From Thioalkalivibrio sp. ALJ16 (GTDB taxonomy: Bacteria; Pseudomonadota; Gammaproteobacteria; Ectothiorhodospirales; Ectothiorhodospiraceae), in assembly GCF_000377345.1 (NCBI RefSeq), contig NZ_KB898041.1, forward strand, positions 62,001 through 126,000: DNA of 64,000 nt, in the 5' to 3' direction. A program made the position numbers and the translations under genes. Below, in pieces: positions 25,684-34,600 of this stretch (positions are counted from its first letter, which is position 1; each line of letters opens with the position of its first letter). The notes beneath the pieces are model-generated. The model had not been told where the DNA came from. It searched no databases and saw only the letters and a list, made by a program, of their open reading frames with translations.

Positions 25684-26451
25684 ATGACGGGCTTCGTCGT
25701 GGTGATCCCGGCCCGCATGGCCTCCAGCCGGCTGCCGGACAAGCCGCTGGCGGCGGTTGCCGGGCGCCCGCTGATCGCGCATGTGATCAGCCGCGCGCAG
25801 GAGAGCGCCGCGCGCCGCGTGATCGTGGCCGGGGATGACGAGCGCATCCTCGCGGTCGCGCGCCAGTGCGGGGCCGAGGCCTTCCTGACCGACCCCGCGC
25901 TGCCCTCGGGCACCGACCGCATCGCCGCGGTCGCGGCCGCCGAGGGCTGGGGGGACGAGTCCATCGTGGTCAACCTGCAGGGCGACGAGCCGCTGACCCC
26001 CGGGCCACTGCTGGATGACCTGGCGGCCCTGCTGGCGCAGACCCCGCAGGCGGATATGGCCACCCTCGGCGTGCCCATCCGCTGCGAGCAGGACCTGGCG
26101 GACCCCAATCAGGTCAAGCTGGTGACGGACCGCAACGGCCGGGCCCTGTATTTCTCCCGTGCCCCGATCCCCTGGGATCGTGAGGCCCACCGCGCCGGGC
26201 GCGCCTCGGCGCTGGATCAGGCGACCCGCCATCTGGGGCTGTACGCCTACCGCGCCGGCTTCCTGCGGCGCATGAGCGCCGAGCCGCCGGCCCCGCTCGA
26301 GCAGCTCGAGCAGCTGGAGCAGCTGCGTGCTCTGCACATGGGCGCGTGGATCCAGGTCGGCCGCCGTGCCGAGGCCCATCCGCCCGGCGTCGATACCCCC
26401 GAGGATCTGGACCGCGTCGACGCCTTTCTTTCGGGCACGGCCCGCGCGTAA
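25684..26451 (+). CDS. kdsB: 3-deoxy-manno-octulosonate cytidylyltransferase
   Basis: KdsB activates Kdo as CMP-Kdo for LPS assembly. The 255-residue product shows [20 protein letters not shown] at the N-terminus (CTP loop), [19 protein letters not shown] and [12 protein letters not shown], all family signatures. A small in-frame repeat gives EQL three times (26302-26328), an expansion in the loop after the PPAPL segment. It ends the LPS cluster; no terminator is obvious in the 101 bp before the RIO kinase stop. Confidence 0.95.
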   Translation: MTGFVVVIPARMASSRLPDKPLAAVAGRPLIAHVISRAQESAARRVIVAGDDERILAVARQCGAEAFLTDPALPSGTDRIAAVAAAEGWGDESIVVNLQGDEPLTPGPLLDDLAALLAQTPQADMATLGVPIRCEQDLADPNQVKLVTDRNGRALYFSRAPIPWDREAHRAGRASALDQATRHLGLYAYRAGFLRRMSAEPPAPLEQLEQLEQLRALHMGAWIQVGRRAEAHPPGVDTPEDLDRVDAFLSGTARA

Positions 26452-26552
26452 GGCGCAACCGAACGGCTGCCAGCCGCCCGCTCGCAGCTGCTGGGGGCGT
26501 GGTGGAGTTTCCTTTTCTGACCGGCCTGGGTTCGGGAGCGCCGGCTAGTCTT

Positions 26553-27419
26553 TTACGGGTTCCGGTTGTCAGGGTGGGTCGGGTCGAGGGCCGCGAGCAA
26601 GGCCTCGTGCTCCAGGCGCGCATCCTCGATTTCGTCGAGGACACCATCGACGTCCGGGGTTTCTTCGCTGTGCACGAAGTGCCCGGTCAGGGGTGTTTCC
26701 GGGGTCAGGGCGCCGTTGGCGAACAGGTCCCACATCTCGTGGGCGTATTGCGTTTCCAGCAACGCGGGCTCCGCGCGGCCGAAGGTTGCGCGCATGTTGT
26801 TCACGTCGCGCTGCAGCATACGGAATGCGTTGTTGTTGCCGGCCGCGTTGACGGCCTGGGGCAGGTCGATGATGACGGGCCCGTGCGCATCCACCAGCAC
26901 GTTGTACTCGGACAGGTCACCATGGATCAGGCCGGCGCACAGCATGCGCTGGATCTGCCGGATCATGAAGGCGAACCACTCGCGCGCCGTCTCGGGGGAC
27001 AGCTCGACTTCGTGTAGCTGGGGTGCGGTGTTGCCGTCGGCGTCCAGTACCAGTTCCATCAGCAGGACGCGGTCGAATACGCCGTAGGGGACGGGTACTC
27101 GCACGCCCGCGTCAGCAAGGCGATAGAGCGCCTCGACTTCGGCGTTCTTCCACTGGGTTTCCTCGACTTCGCGGCCATGCCGGCCGCGTCGGGCCATGGC
27201 CCGCGCATCGCGACTGCCACGGACCTTGCGGCCTTCCTGGTACTCGGCCAGTTTGTGGAAGCCGCGATGCTGCGCTTCCTTGTACGCCTTGGCGCAGCGT
27301 GTCGTACCGCCGCAGCCGACGAGGTAGATGTTGGCCTCCTTGCCGCTTTGCAGCTGCCCGAGGACGGAATCAATGACGCCGTCTTCGATCAGCGGCTGGA
27401 GGATCTTGGGGGTTTTCAT
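26553..27419 (-). CDS. RIO1-type serine protein kinase
   Basis: A 288-residue atypical kinase of the RIO1 family. Features: GKEANIYLVGC near residue 27-37 (nucleotide loop), Lys in TRCAKAYKEA, the catalytic loop LIHGDLSEYNVLV near residue 160-172 and the metal-binding IIDLPQAV. In eukaryotes and archaea RIO1 matures the small ribosomal subunit; the bacterial role is not established. The C-terminus is acidic. A 132-bp derivative of the foldback repeat lies 15 bp before the ATG, so its promoter or 5' leader must include repeat sequence. Confidence 0.88.
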   Translation of the reverse strand: MKTPKILQPLIEDGVIDSVLGQLQSGKEANIYLVGCGGTTRCAKAYKEAQHRGFHKLAEYQEGRKVRGSRDARAMARRGRHGREVEETQWKNAEVEALYRLADAGVRVPVPYGVFDRVLLMELVLDADGNTAPQLHEVELSPETAREWFAFMIRQIQRMLCAGLIHGDLSEYNVLVDAHGPVIIDLPQAVNAAGNNNAFRMLQRDVNNMRATFGRAEPALLETQYAHEMWDLFANGALTPETPLTGHFVHSEETPDVDGVLDEIEDARLEHEALLAALDPTHPDNRNP

Positions 27420-27433
27420 GAGTGGCTACGGGG

Positions 27434-27565
27434 TCAGGGAAACGCTGGATGCCGACCTGGGGGGCTCGGAAGCCGGCGTGGTGTGTTCCGAAATGGTTGG
27501 GACCGGGCAGAAGGACCTTGGGCTTGCGTTTCTCCATTCGGGAAACACGGCTCAGTGTTTCCCTG
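27434..27565. repeat. Short derivative of the CTAG foldback repeat
   Basis: A 132-bp element bounded by TCAGGGAAACGCTGG and CAGTGTTTCCCTGG. Near its right end GGGAAACAC and GTGTTTCCC form a perfect 9-bp hairpin around GGCTCA (27540-27563). The arm modules of the full copies are not recognisable. It lies directly upstream of the RIO kinase gene on that gene's 5' side. Confidence 0.65.
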
Positions 27566-27596
27566 GAGCGTTACAGCCTGCTCGTTGCTGTCGCGC

Positions 27597-27752
27597 TTAC
27601 GACCCATGCTCTTCATGGGGTGGGTCCTCCGGGGTGCCGGATGCGTCATCCGGCTGATTGCGAGCCCGTTTCTGCTGACGTTTCTCTTCCTGCTTGGCGG
27701 CTTTTTTCAGCTCGCGCTGGCGTTTTTCGTATTGGTAGTTCGGTTTGGCCAC
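27597..27752 (-). CDS. Small basic conserved protein
   Basis: A 51-residue product (MAKPNYQYEKRQRELKKAAK, then EEKRQQKRARN and an acidic tail) that resembles a widespread short proteobacterial hypothetical protein beginning with PNYQ(Y/F)EKRQ and rich in Lys/Arg/Glu. It looks like a single charged helix; function is unknown. Start is GTG 27752 with GGAG about 13 bp upstream. The longer frame upstream does not look like the protein. It lies between the repeat derivative and the Rad50-like gene. Confidence 0.65.
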   Translation of the reverse strand: MAKPNYQYEKRQRELKKAAKQEEKRQQKRARNQPDDASGTPEDPPHEEHGS

Positions 27753-27901
27753 AGGGCAGCAGGGTCTCCATCGGGGTGTCGCCAGCGAGGCGGGGTCACG
27801 AAGTGTGATCGCTCCACAATAGCACCGAAACATTGGTGCAGGGGCGAGCGCCGCAGCCGTCCGGGGGGGCGCCCGGAGTTTTCGTCTCCGTCCCGTCCCG
27901 T

Positions 27902-30900
27902 TCAGGCGGGCGAGTGCACGCCGGCCCGCAGGGCGCGGGCCAGGGCCTGGCCTTCGGTAATGGCCTGTTCCGGTGTGGGGTGGTGTGGTTTCAGGGTCGC
28001 AATTACCCGGTGTTCGAGCTCGGGTTCGGTCAGGACCGGGTTCGGGTCGATATAGCCGTTGTCGCTGAGCCATTCGGACAGCCGTTCGCGGGCGCTGCTC
28101 TGGAAGCGCTTGACCGTACCGCCCTCCAGTTCGAGCAGGAGCTGTTCGGCGTCGCCATTCAGCTGGCTCGCCAGGTCCGAGACGGCCTGGATGAAGGTCG
28201 CACTGACGGCCTCGGACGCCTCCAGGGCCGCTCGGTCTACCGGGCGGCCGCGACCCTGGCGCCAGGCGCGAATCCAGACGCGAGTGGCCTCGCTGCGGGC
28301 CTTGAGCATTTGGTATTCCGGAGGCTCCAGCAGCGAGTTGGCGGGGCCTTCTAGCAGCGATTCCAGAGCGCCCAGGCGATCCACCCCCAGTTCCAGGAGA
28401 CGCTGCAACAGTTCCAGACGGTCCCGCAGCAGGTGAAACAGATGGATGCCCGCTGGGTCCTGCCAGGGATCGATCACGGGAATGCCCCCGATCCGCTGCG
28501 CGTAGTCCTCGGGTGTATCGCTGCCGGGGGCGGGTACCGGTTCGGTTGCCGGAAGGGTCAGCTGGTCCGGGCTACCCAGTACTTGCTGTCCCCAGCGACG
28601 TGCGGCCAGGTCGATGATCTCGACGCTGGAGCCCTGTGCCTGCCAGTAACGGGCGTCTTCGGGTTGAGCGGTCAGGTAGAAGACCTGTCGGCCGGCTTCG
28701 TGGGCCAGGGCCTGCAGGCTTTCGGCCACCGCCCGGAAGCGGTTCGGGTCCGCCGTGCCCAGCGCCTCGTCGAGGATGAGCGGGAGCGCACTGCGTCCGC
28801 GTTCGGCCTCCAGCGCAAAGGCCATGCGTACGGCGAGCAGAAGCTGCATCCGCGTCCCGCTGGAGAGTTCGGTGAGCGAGCGAATGGCCCCGCTGGCGGT
28901 CTCGCGGGCGCTGAACCGGGTCGCGGCATGAGGCGAGAACTGAAGTTGGTATTGATGGCGAGTGAAACGCTGGAACCACTCGCGGGCCTGGCGCAGGGGC
29001 ACAGGCTGCACCGCCTGTTCGTGTTCGATCTCGATCTGGTCCAGCAGGACGTTTCCGGCCGTGGCAAACAGCGCCTGCTCGAGGCGCTCGCTCAGGGTGT
29101 CGCGGGCGCGCTCGCGGCGAGCGCGTGCGGCTTCCAGTTGGCGTTCGTGTCCAGCCCGGTCGATGGCCGCTTCGATGCGGGCGATCTCCTCGCTCAGTCG
29201 GTCGCGTTCCGCGGCCTGGTCGCGCAGCGTCTGAAGCTGCGATTCCAGGGAATCCGCGGCATCGGCCTCGACCGCGTCCAGCAGGTCCGGGCGGTCTTCG
29301 AGGTGGCGGCGGCGATCCCGCTCGCGTTCGTACACATTAGCCAGTTGCGCGCTCAGTTCCTGCCAGTCGGGCCACAGGCGCAGCCGCTCGCGCAGGGTCG
29401 CTTCGTCATCATTCTCCAGGCCGGCCGCTGCGTACAGCGCGGCGATCTGTTCCCGAGCGCGATCTGCGTCTCCTTGCAGGCGCTTGAGTTCGCGCTGGGC
29501 GGCCTTTTCCTCGCGCTGGGCGGTGTCCCGCGTCTGCAGCCGGGCGGCGAGACGGTCCAGGCGCTGGGCCAGGGCATCCGCCGAAGGGTGGGCGGCAGGA
29601 GGGGCCACGGAATGCCGGGAGAGAAAGTCCAGCACGGGTGCCCGGGTCGTCTCCAGTTCGGCTGTCAGGCGTTCCTGCTCTGCCCGGGCCGCGTTAACGG
29701 CCTGACAGGCCCGATCATGGTTGGCGGTCAGGTGGATCCAGCGTTGCAGCGAGGCATCCATGCATCCGGGGTCGAAGCCGACCTGCCGGGCAATCGCTTT
29801 CAGGTGCACCTCTTCCTGCTCGCGGGCGGCGCGGCGCTCTTGCAGTTCCCGTTCGAGTCGAGCGCGACGCTCCGCCGTTCGCAGTGCGGCCTCCGCGGTT
29901 CCCAGCTCATGCTCCAGATGGGCCAGGCGCTCGCGGACCGCGTCGGTCTGCCAGTCCGAGGGCTGCGCCAGACCGCTATCGCGGAAGCGCGCCCTGGCAG
30001 CCTCGCGCGAAATGTCGTGGGCCGCCGGGCGCGCAGCGACATAGGCGCCCCAGGCGACCGGCAGGGCGAGTACGGCGAAGGCGGGGTGTATCAGTGCCGT
30101 CGCTGTGCCGATGGCGCCGCCCGCCGCGAGCAGGGCGATCCCGGCGGCGGCCCGGCGCAGGCCGGTCCAGGGAGTGGGACGCGGGGCCCCCAGCCAGTGC
30201 AGCAGCTCGTCGCGGCCGCGTCGCAGTGTGTCGGGGGCGGGCAGGGTGTCCTCAGTTGCAGGCAGGGAGGCGAGTTCGTCCTCCCGTTGCGCGATTCCGG
30301 CCTGTAGCCCGCGCAGCGTCTCCAGAGACTGTTCCACCCGGTGGAGCGTGGCGGGATCCAGGGCCGGAGCCGTCTCTGGCGTGCCCCCCAATCCTTCGGC
30401 TGCCTGGCGCAGTGTCGCCTGCGCCTCGTGCAGCTCACCCGTGGCCTGTTCCAGCCCCCTCTCCAGATCCAGCAGTCGGCGAATCGCGGGGCGTTGATCG
30501 TCCACGTGATCCGCATCCAGATCGGGGTCTGTCAGTCCGGTTTCCTCGCAGCGCTGGCGTGCGTCTTCCAGGCGTGTTCGGGCCTGTTGTTGTTCGTGTT
30601 CCAGACGGCGCAGCTCGTCGTGGATCAGGGCGAGGCGTTGCAGCTCGTCGCCGCGAAGTTTGTCCAGGCCGGGAGGCAAGGCAGCCATCCGGGTCTTCAG
30701 GTCCCGGTGCTGGCGGCGCGCCCCCAGCAGATCCAGGGCGCGTTCGTATTGATCGGCCTCGTGGGTGGCGCGCTGGGTCTGCCGGCGTTGCGCCTTCAGG
30801 TCGGTCAGGCGTTGTTCGTCGTGCTGCAGGCCGCGTTGCTGCTGGCGGCGCTCGCGCAGTTCCTGTTCTGCGGCTGTCAGCGCCTGGGACTCGCTGCGGG

Positions 30901-31354
30901 CATGGGTCGTCTTCAGGCTCAGTGCGGGATCGTCGCGCAGGGCGGGCAGGTCGTAGCCGCCGGCCAGCTCGCGGGCCAGGCGCAAGCCGATCTCCTGCTC
31001 GGTGCCGTGGTCGGCGTTCAGCAGGTCCTCGATGTGCAGGGTGTAGCAGTCGATGAAGCGATGATCGGGCAGTGGGGGCGCCTCGATGCGTTCGCCATTG
31101 CGCGACCAGGACAGATCGGTCCCCAGCCGATGGGCCTGTAATGGTCCCTCGGCGTCGATGAAGGTAGCCTCGATGTGGACCCCGGTCTGGCGCAGTTCCT
31201 GGGTATACAGCACGGATCGCAAGGCGCGCACCAGGCTCGATTTCCCGGACGCGTTGGGTCCGACCACCACGTTCACGCCTGATTTCAGGGCCTCCAGGCG
31301 GAAACCCGGATGGAGGCCCGGCATACGGACGATATCCAGCGAGTCCAGCTTCAT
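27902..31354 (-). CDS. Rad50/YhaN-like SMC-family ATPase with internal membrane hairpin
   Basis: A 1150-residue ABC-type ATPase of the SbcC/YhaN group. Walker A GPNASGKSS at residues 32-40; long Arg/Glu/Leu-rich coiled coils; signature LSSGTRMQLLLAVRMAF and Walker B LPLILDEALG near 860. Two features are odd. A hydrophobic pair of segments (AAAGIALLAAGGAIGTATAL and HPAFAVLALPVAWGAYVAA, about residues 398-437) interrupts the coiled coil where Rad50 has a zinc hook. About 290 residues follow Walker B. The metallophosphoesterase partner lies 7 bp upstream. Likely DNA-end processing, by analogy with Mre11-Rad50. Start ATG 31354 gives the family N-terminus MKLDSLDI. Confidence 0.85.
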   Translation of the reverse strand: MKLDSLDIVRMPGLHPGFRLEALKSGVNVVVGPNASGKSSLVRALRSVLYTQELRQTGVHIEATFIDAEGPLQAHRLGTDLSWSRNGERIEAPPLPDHRFIDCYTLHIEDLLNADHGTEQEIGLRLARELAGGYDLPALRDDPALSLKTTHARSESQALTAAEQELRERRQQQRGLQHDEQRLTDLKAQRRQTQRATHEADQYERALDLLGARRQHRDLKTRMAALPPGLDKLRGDELQRLALIHDELRRLEHEQQQARTRLEDARQRCEETGLTDPDLDADHVDDQRPAIRRLLDLERGLEQATGELHEAQATLRQAAEGLGGTPETAPALDPATLHRVEQSLETLRGLQAGIAQREDELASLPATEDTLPAPDTLRRGRDELLHWLGAPRPTPWTGLRRAAAGIALLAAGGAIGTATALIHPAFAVLALPVAWGAYVAARPAAHDISREAARARFRDSGLAQPSDWQTDAVRERLAHLEHELGTAEAALRTAERRARLERELQERRAAREQEEVHLKAIARQVGFDPGCMDASLQRWIHLTANHDRACQAVNAARAEQERLTAELETTRAPVLDFLSRHSVAPPAAHPSADALAQRLDRLAARLQTRDTAQREEKAAQRELKRLQGDADRAREQIAALYAAAGLENDDEATLRERLRLWPDWQELSAQLANVYERERDRRRHLEDRPDLLDAVEADAADSLESQLQTLRDQAAERDRLSEEIARIEAAIDRAGHERQLEAARARRERARDTLSERLEQALFATAGNVLLDQIEIEHEQAVQPVPLRQAREWFQRFTRHQYQLQFSPHAATRFSARETASGAIRSLTELSSGTRMQLLLAVRMAFALEAERGRSALPLILDEALGTADPNRFRAVAESLQALAHEAGRQVFYLTAQPEDARYWQAQGSSVEIIDLAARRWGQQVLGSPDQLTLPATEPVPAPGSDTPEDYAQRIGGIPVIDPWQDPAGIHLFHLLRDRLELLQRLLELGVDRLGALESLLEGPANSLLEPPEYQMLKARSEATRVWIRAWRQGRGRPVDRAALEASEAVSATFIQAVSDLASQLNGDAEQLLLELEGGTVKRFQSSARERLSEWLSDNGYIDPNPVLTEPELEHRVIATLKPHHPTPEQAITEGQALARALRAGVHSPA

Positions 31355-31361
31355 GTGGTCC

Positions 31362-32642
31362 TCATGATTCGCTCTCGCGCTGGAGCAGCAGCCGATCCAG
31401 GGCGTGCAGCGCGGCCGCTTCCAGGTAGCGGGCGACGGCCTCGTCATCCGGGAGGTCGGGGGCGAGGGCGCGATAGCGCGGGTCATGGATCACCTGGGCG
31501 AGAGGATCGCGGGCCTTCTCCAGGAGTTCGCGGCGGGCCGTGTTGTCCGGGCCTTGCAGCAACTGGAGCTTGCGGGCCAGCAATGCGGCGGGATCGCTGC
31601 CCGCGGCGAGTTCCGCCAGATCCAGGTCGGGCAGGGCCTCCAGGCGCCAGTCGTGGACGAAATACAAGCGGCCCCCGAGGTCCTGCGGTGTGGCGCGCGG
31701 GTCGTCGGCGTGCAGGCTGCGCTCCAGCGCATGGCGTTGATCGCTGCGCCCGGTAAAGCGCAGGCGGCAGCCGACGGCTGCAGGCCTGTGGCTCCAGGTC
31801 TCCAGCTCGGCATGCAGGGCTTCCATGGCCTCGGTCACCCGGCGGTGGATGTCGGCCGCTTGCTGCAGGCCATCCACGGGGATCTCGAGGGTATGCCAGT
31901 ACAACGGTGCCAGTGGAATCTGTTCGATCGCGAGGTCGCCCCCCGGGGTGATCTCGAGACACCAGGGGCCATGGCGGCCGGGCTCGCCCGGGTCCATGCC
32001 GGACAGGGAGCCCAGATAGCCCATCGGCCGGGGTGCGGCCAGTGGATCGGGGCGGTGGATATGGCCCAGCAGCCAGGCCTCGACCGGCGCGGCGTCGAGT
32101 TCGCGGCTGCGCACCGGGGCGTGCGGGCTGCGGGACTGGTCACGATCACAGTGCAGCAGCCCGACGGTAGGGCAGTCTGCGGGAGCGGGGAAATCGCCTT
32201 CCAGCGGGCTGGTGGTGACGCGCGCTTCGGGGAACGACCAGCCGGCAATCCGCAGGCGCTGGCCCTCATGCCCGCGCAGTTCGCGGGTTTCCCACTGCCC
32301 CCCGGCCCCCAGCAACTCAAAGGCCGGCAGCGATTCGGCCAGGCGTGGCAGGACCTGGACGTCATGGTTGCCGGCGACGCCAAGTACCCGGATGCCCGCT
32401 TCGGTCAGGCGTTCGACACCCGCCCTCAGGTCACGGTAGGCCTCGTAGAAATCGTCCTCCTGCTCGACCACGTCGCCGGCCAGTAGCACCGCGTCGATGC
32501 CTTGTTCCACGGCGTATTCCACGCTGCGGCGCCAGGCGGCGGCCGGGCCGAGGTTCGCAATGCCGAGTGCCTCGTCCACTGCGGGCGGGATGCGTGAAGG
32601 CTGGCGGCCCAGGTGGATGTCGCCCACGCACAGCAGCTTCAT
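31362..32642 (-). CDS. Mre11/SbcD/YhaO-like metallophosphoesterase
   Basis: A 426-residue nuclease-family protein. Metal-binding motifs in order: CVGDIHLGR near residue 6-14, LAGDVVEQEDD near 54, VAGNHDVQ near 91, LLHCDRD near 163 and LLGHIHRPD near 193. The C-terminal 170 residues are a helical and strand region probably contacting the ATPase. Together with the Rad50-like gene 7 bp downstream it makes a bacterial Mre11-Rad50-type pair, most like Bacillus yhaO-yhaN rather than sbcD-sbcC. Activity on DNA ends is inferred from the family. Confidence 0.87.
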   Translation of the reverse strand: MKLLCVGDIHLGRQPSRIPPAVDEALGIANLGPAAAWRRSVEYAVEQGIDAVLLAGDVVEQEDDFYEAYRDLRAGVERLTEAGIRVLGVAGNHDVQVLPRLAESLPAFELLGAGGQWETRELRGHEGQRLRIAGWSFPEARVTTSPLEGDFPAPADCPTVGLLHCDRDQSRSPHAPVRSRELDAAPVEAWLLGHIHRPDPLAAPRPMGYLGSLSGMDPGEPGRHGPWCLEITPGGDLAIEQIPLAPLYWHTLEIPVDGLQQAADIHRRVTEAMEALHAELETWSHRPAAVGCRLRFTGRSDQRHALERSLHADDPRATPQDLGGRLYFVHDWRLEALPDLDLAELAAGSDPAALLARKLQLLQGPDNTARRELLEKARDPLAQVIHDPRYRALAPDLPDDEAVARYLEAAALHALDRLLLQRESES

Positions 32643-32740
32643 GGACGCAGGGGGGTCGTCGAAATCATGGCGGCAGTTTGGAAGAATCGGGCCGCAAAGC
32701 CAATCCCGGATCGCAGGATGGGCCTCTTCATCGCTTCTGG

Positions 32741-32823
32741 CCCGTGGGAGCCTGCTTGCAGGCGAAGCCCCTGCCAGAGTCGGACGCGGGCGGGGGCTTC
32801 GCCTGCAAGCAGGCTCCCACGGG
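32741..32823. repeat. Long REP-like inverted repeat
   Basis: Two 31-bp arms, nearly perfect complements (CCCGTGGGAGCCTGCTTGCA and on, ending GCAAGCAGGCTCCCACGGG), flank a 21-base loop. Repeats of the type GTGGGAGC-CTGCTTGCAGGCGAAG are common extragenic elements in Pseudomonas and other gammaproteobacteria. It occupies the 198-bp gap between the HAD phosphatase stop and the nuclease gene. It may act as a transcription attenuator between two genes on the same strand. Confidence 0.85.
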
Positions 32824-32840
32824 TGTGGTGGTGAGAGGGG

Positions 32841-33587
32841 TCAGGTGGAGATGCCGAGTTGCCGGGGCAGCTGGCCGAGACGGCCCAGAGTCAGGCAGGG
32901 GCGCGGGTGGCCGTGTTTCCAGGGCATGGCGTCGGGGTTGAACCAGGCGGCGCGAAAGCCGGCCTGCAGGGCGCCGAGGACGTCGGCGGCGCTGTCATCG
33001 CCGATGTGCAGGATTGCGTCGCCATCCACGCCGGCCTGCGCGCGGGCCTGGTCGAAGATGCGCGGGTCCGGTTTTGCGGCACCGGCGGGACCGGCGGCGA
33101 TCGCAAAGTCGAAGTAGCGCCCCAGCGAGGTGCGGAAGACATCGGCATTGCCGTTGCTGATCGCGCCGACCCGGTAGCGGCCTCGCAGCACGCTCAGCAT
33201 GGCTTCGGCCTCGGGAAACGGGGTGACTTCGTTGCGCGCGTGCCAGAACACGTCGAAGCCCTCGCCGGAGAGCCGGTCCGGGCAGCAGCCGCATTCGCCG
33301 GCGAGTTCGCGCAGCCACTGTTTGCGCAGAGCGGTGAGGTCGTGGCGCTGGTGCTCCGGGGCCGCGCGCATAAAGGCTGCACGTCGGGCGACCAGTGCCT
33401 GCGGGTCGTAGCGTTCGCAGACCCCGGGTTCTGCCTCGCGCAGCCAGGCGTAGAAGCGTGCCTCGGCGCGGTGGATGACCGGCATCACCGGCCACAGGGT
33501 GTCGTCCAGATCAAAGGTCAGGCAGCGGATGCGGTCCGGATTGAGTGGTCGCGGCCGGGGCTGTCTGGTGATGGGGGTACGGTTCAT
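32841..33587 (-). CDS. HAD-superfamily hydrolase, YigB-like
   Basis: A 248-residue phosphatase with the HAD motifs CLTFDLDDTLWPVMPVIHRAE (nucleophile Asp), GAISNGNAD (motif II), AAKPDPRIF (motif III Lys) and LHIGDDSAADVLGA (motif IV). FDLDDTLWPV and the cap sequence are closest in my memory to E. coli YigB, which can act on FMN and a riboflavin intermediate. Substrate assignment is uncertain. Its stop lies 18 bp from the REP-like inverted repeat; the upstream gap to cytochrome b561 is a divergent promoter region. Confidence 0.83.
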   Translation of the reverse strand: MNRTPITRQPRPRPLNPDRIRCLTFDLDDTLWPVMPVIHRAEARFYAWLREAEPGVCERYDPQALVARRAAFMRAAPEHQRHDLTALRKQWLRELAGECGCCPDRLSGEGFDVFWHARNEVTPFPEAEAMLSVLRGRYRVGAISNGNADVFRTSLGRYFDFAIAAGPAGAAKPDPRIFDQARAQAGVDGDAILHIGDDSAADVLGALQAGFRAAWFNPDAMPWKHGHPRPCLTLGRLGQLPRQLGIST

Positions 33588-33716
33588 TTAGCCAAGGTTA
33601 GCGTGGGTACCGCACAAGGTGGACAAACGGCCGACGACGCTGGGGGTACTTCGGGCGCGGTGGCCTGATAGGGTGTGGTCCGGGGTAACAGGGTCGATTG
33701 GTGGAGGTGGTTCGGT

Positions 33717-34292
33717 ATGCGACAGCTAGGGGATGCGGCCGTTTGGCACCGCTACAGTCTTGCTCAGCGCATCCTGCACTGGCTGGTGGCGTTGCTGGTG
33801 CTTGCGGCACTGGCACTGGGCGGTCTGATTGGCTGGTACGGCTTTGAAGGGCTGCAGGACCGGTTCGGTGACGCCACGACCAATGCCCTCTACACCTGGC
33901 ACAAGTCTTTCGGGGTGCTGATTCTGTTGCTGATGCTGCTGCGCATCGGGCTGCGTCTGCGGCATGGCAGGCCGTCCTATGCAGTGCCTTTGCCACCGGT
34001 CCAGCGCATCGCGGCCGAGTCGGTGCACGGGCTGCTGTATCTGCTGCTGCTGGTGATGCCGGTGATCGGCTGGTGGGCCACGGCCGCCGGTGGCTATCCG
34101 GTGCAACTCGGCCCGATGATCCTGCCGGGGCTGTTTCCGGAGAATGAGGCGCTCTCGGACACCCTGTTTGTCTGGCACCAGTGGCTGGGGCGGACCCTCC
34201 TGCTGCTGGCGCTGGGGCATATCGCGGCCGCGCTCTACCACTGGCGTATTCGCCGCGACGGGGTGATGCAGCGCATGACCTTTGGCTCCTAG
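33717..34292 (+). CDS. Cytochrome b561
   Basis: A 191-residue inner-membrane cytochrome with four hydrophobic helices. Haem-ligand histidines are expected among RYSLAQRILHWLVAL, YTWHKSFGVLIL, ESVHGLLYLLLL and VWHQWLGRTLLLLALGH. Such proteins move electrons between quinols and other acceptors. GGAGG lies close upstream of ATG 33717, which was therefore preferred over the longer frame from 33675. The TAG stop (34290-34292) is part of the left CTAG of foldback repeat copy B, so the insertion sits exactly at the end of the gene. Confidence 0.9.
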   Translation: MRQLGDAAVWHRYSLAQRILHWLVALLVLAALALGGLIGWYGFEGLQDRFGDATTNALYTWHKSFGVLILLLMLLRIGLRLRHGRPSYAVPLPPVQRIAAESVHGLLYLLLLVMPVIGWWATAAGGYPVQLGPMILPGLFPENEALSDTLFVWHQWLGRTLLLLALGHIAAALYHWRIRRDGVMQRMTFGS

Positions 34293-34591
34293 GGAAACAC
34301 TGATCCATGTACACGCTCGCGTTGGTACCCCAGGTTTTCCGAGACAAGGCGCGGTGCGCAGCCGGTAGTCGTTCTACCGGCAAGGGGCGCAACGCAGGAT
34401 CGGGGAACCTGGGGTGCCAACCCCACAACTTAATGAACGAAGGGGCTCGGCCGACCGTGATTATCAAAAACGGGCGCGCGCACTGCGTTGCGGCTCCCTT
34501 GTGCAGAATGACTGCACGGCGGTCACCGCGCCTTGTTCGCACGCAAAAGCGACTCGAGCGCGAGCGTGTACATGGATCTGTGTTTCCCTAG
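34289..34591 (+). repeat. CTAG foldback repeat, copy B (MITE-like)
   Basis: A 303-bp element, CTAG at both ends. Terminal repeats: GGAAACACTGATCCATGTAC on the left, its near complement ending GATCTGTGTTTCC on the right. The left arm has an outer stem (34322-34336 with 34406-34420) and an 8-bp hairpin GCCGGTAG/CTACCGGC. The right arm has GTGCAG/CTGCAC around AATGA. Both arms share the module ACAAGGCGCGGTG before and GCAACGCAG after the hairpin, in opposite orientation. It fills the gap between cytochrome b561 and the sulfatase-fold gene. No coding capacity. Confidence 0.88.
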
Positions 34592-34600
34592 GCGACGCAC

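Noticed and set aside
27540-27564. Hairpin GGGAAACAC/GTGTTTCCC read as a terminator
   Set aside because: No T-run follows on either strand, and the sequence is that of the foldback repeat termini.
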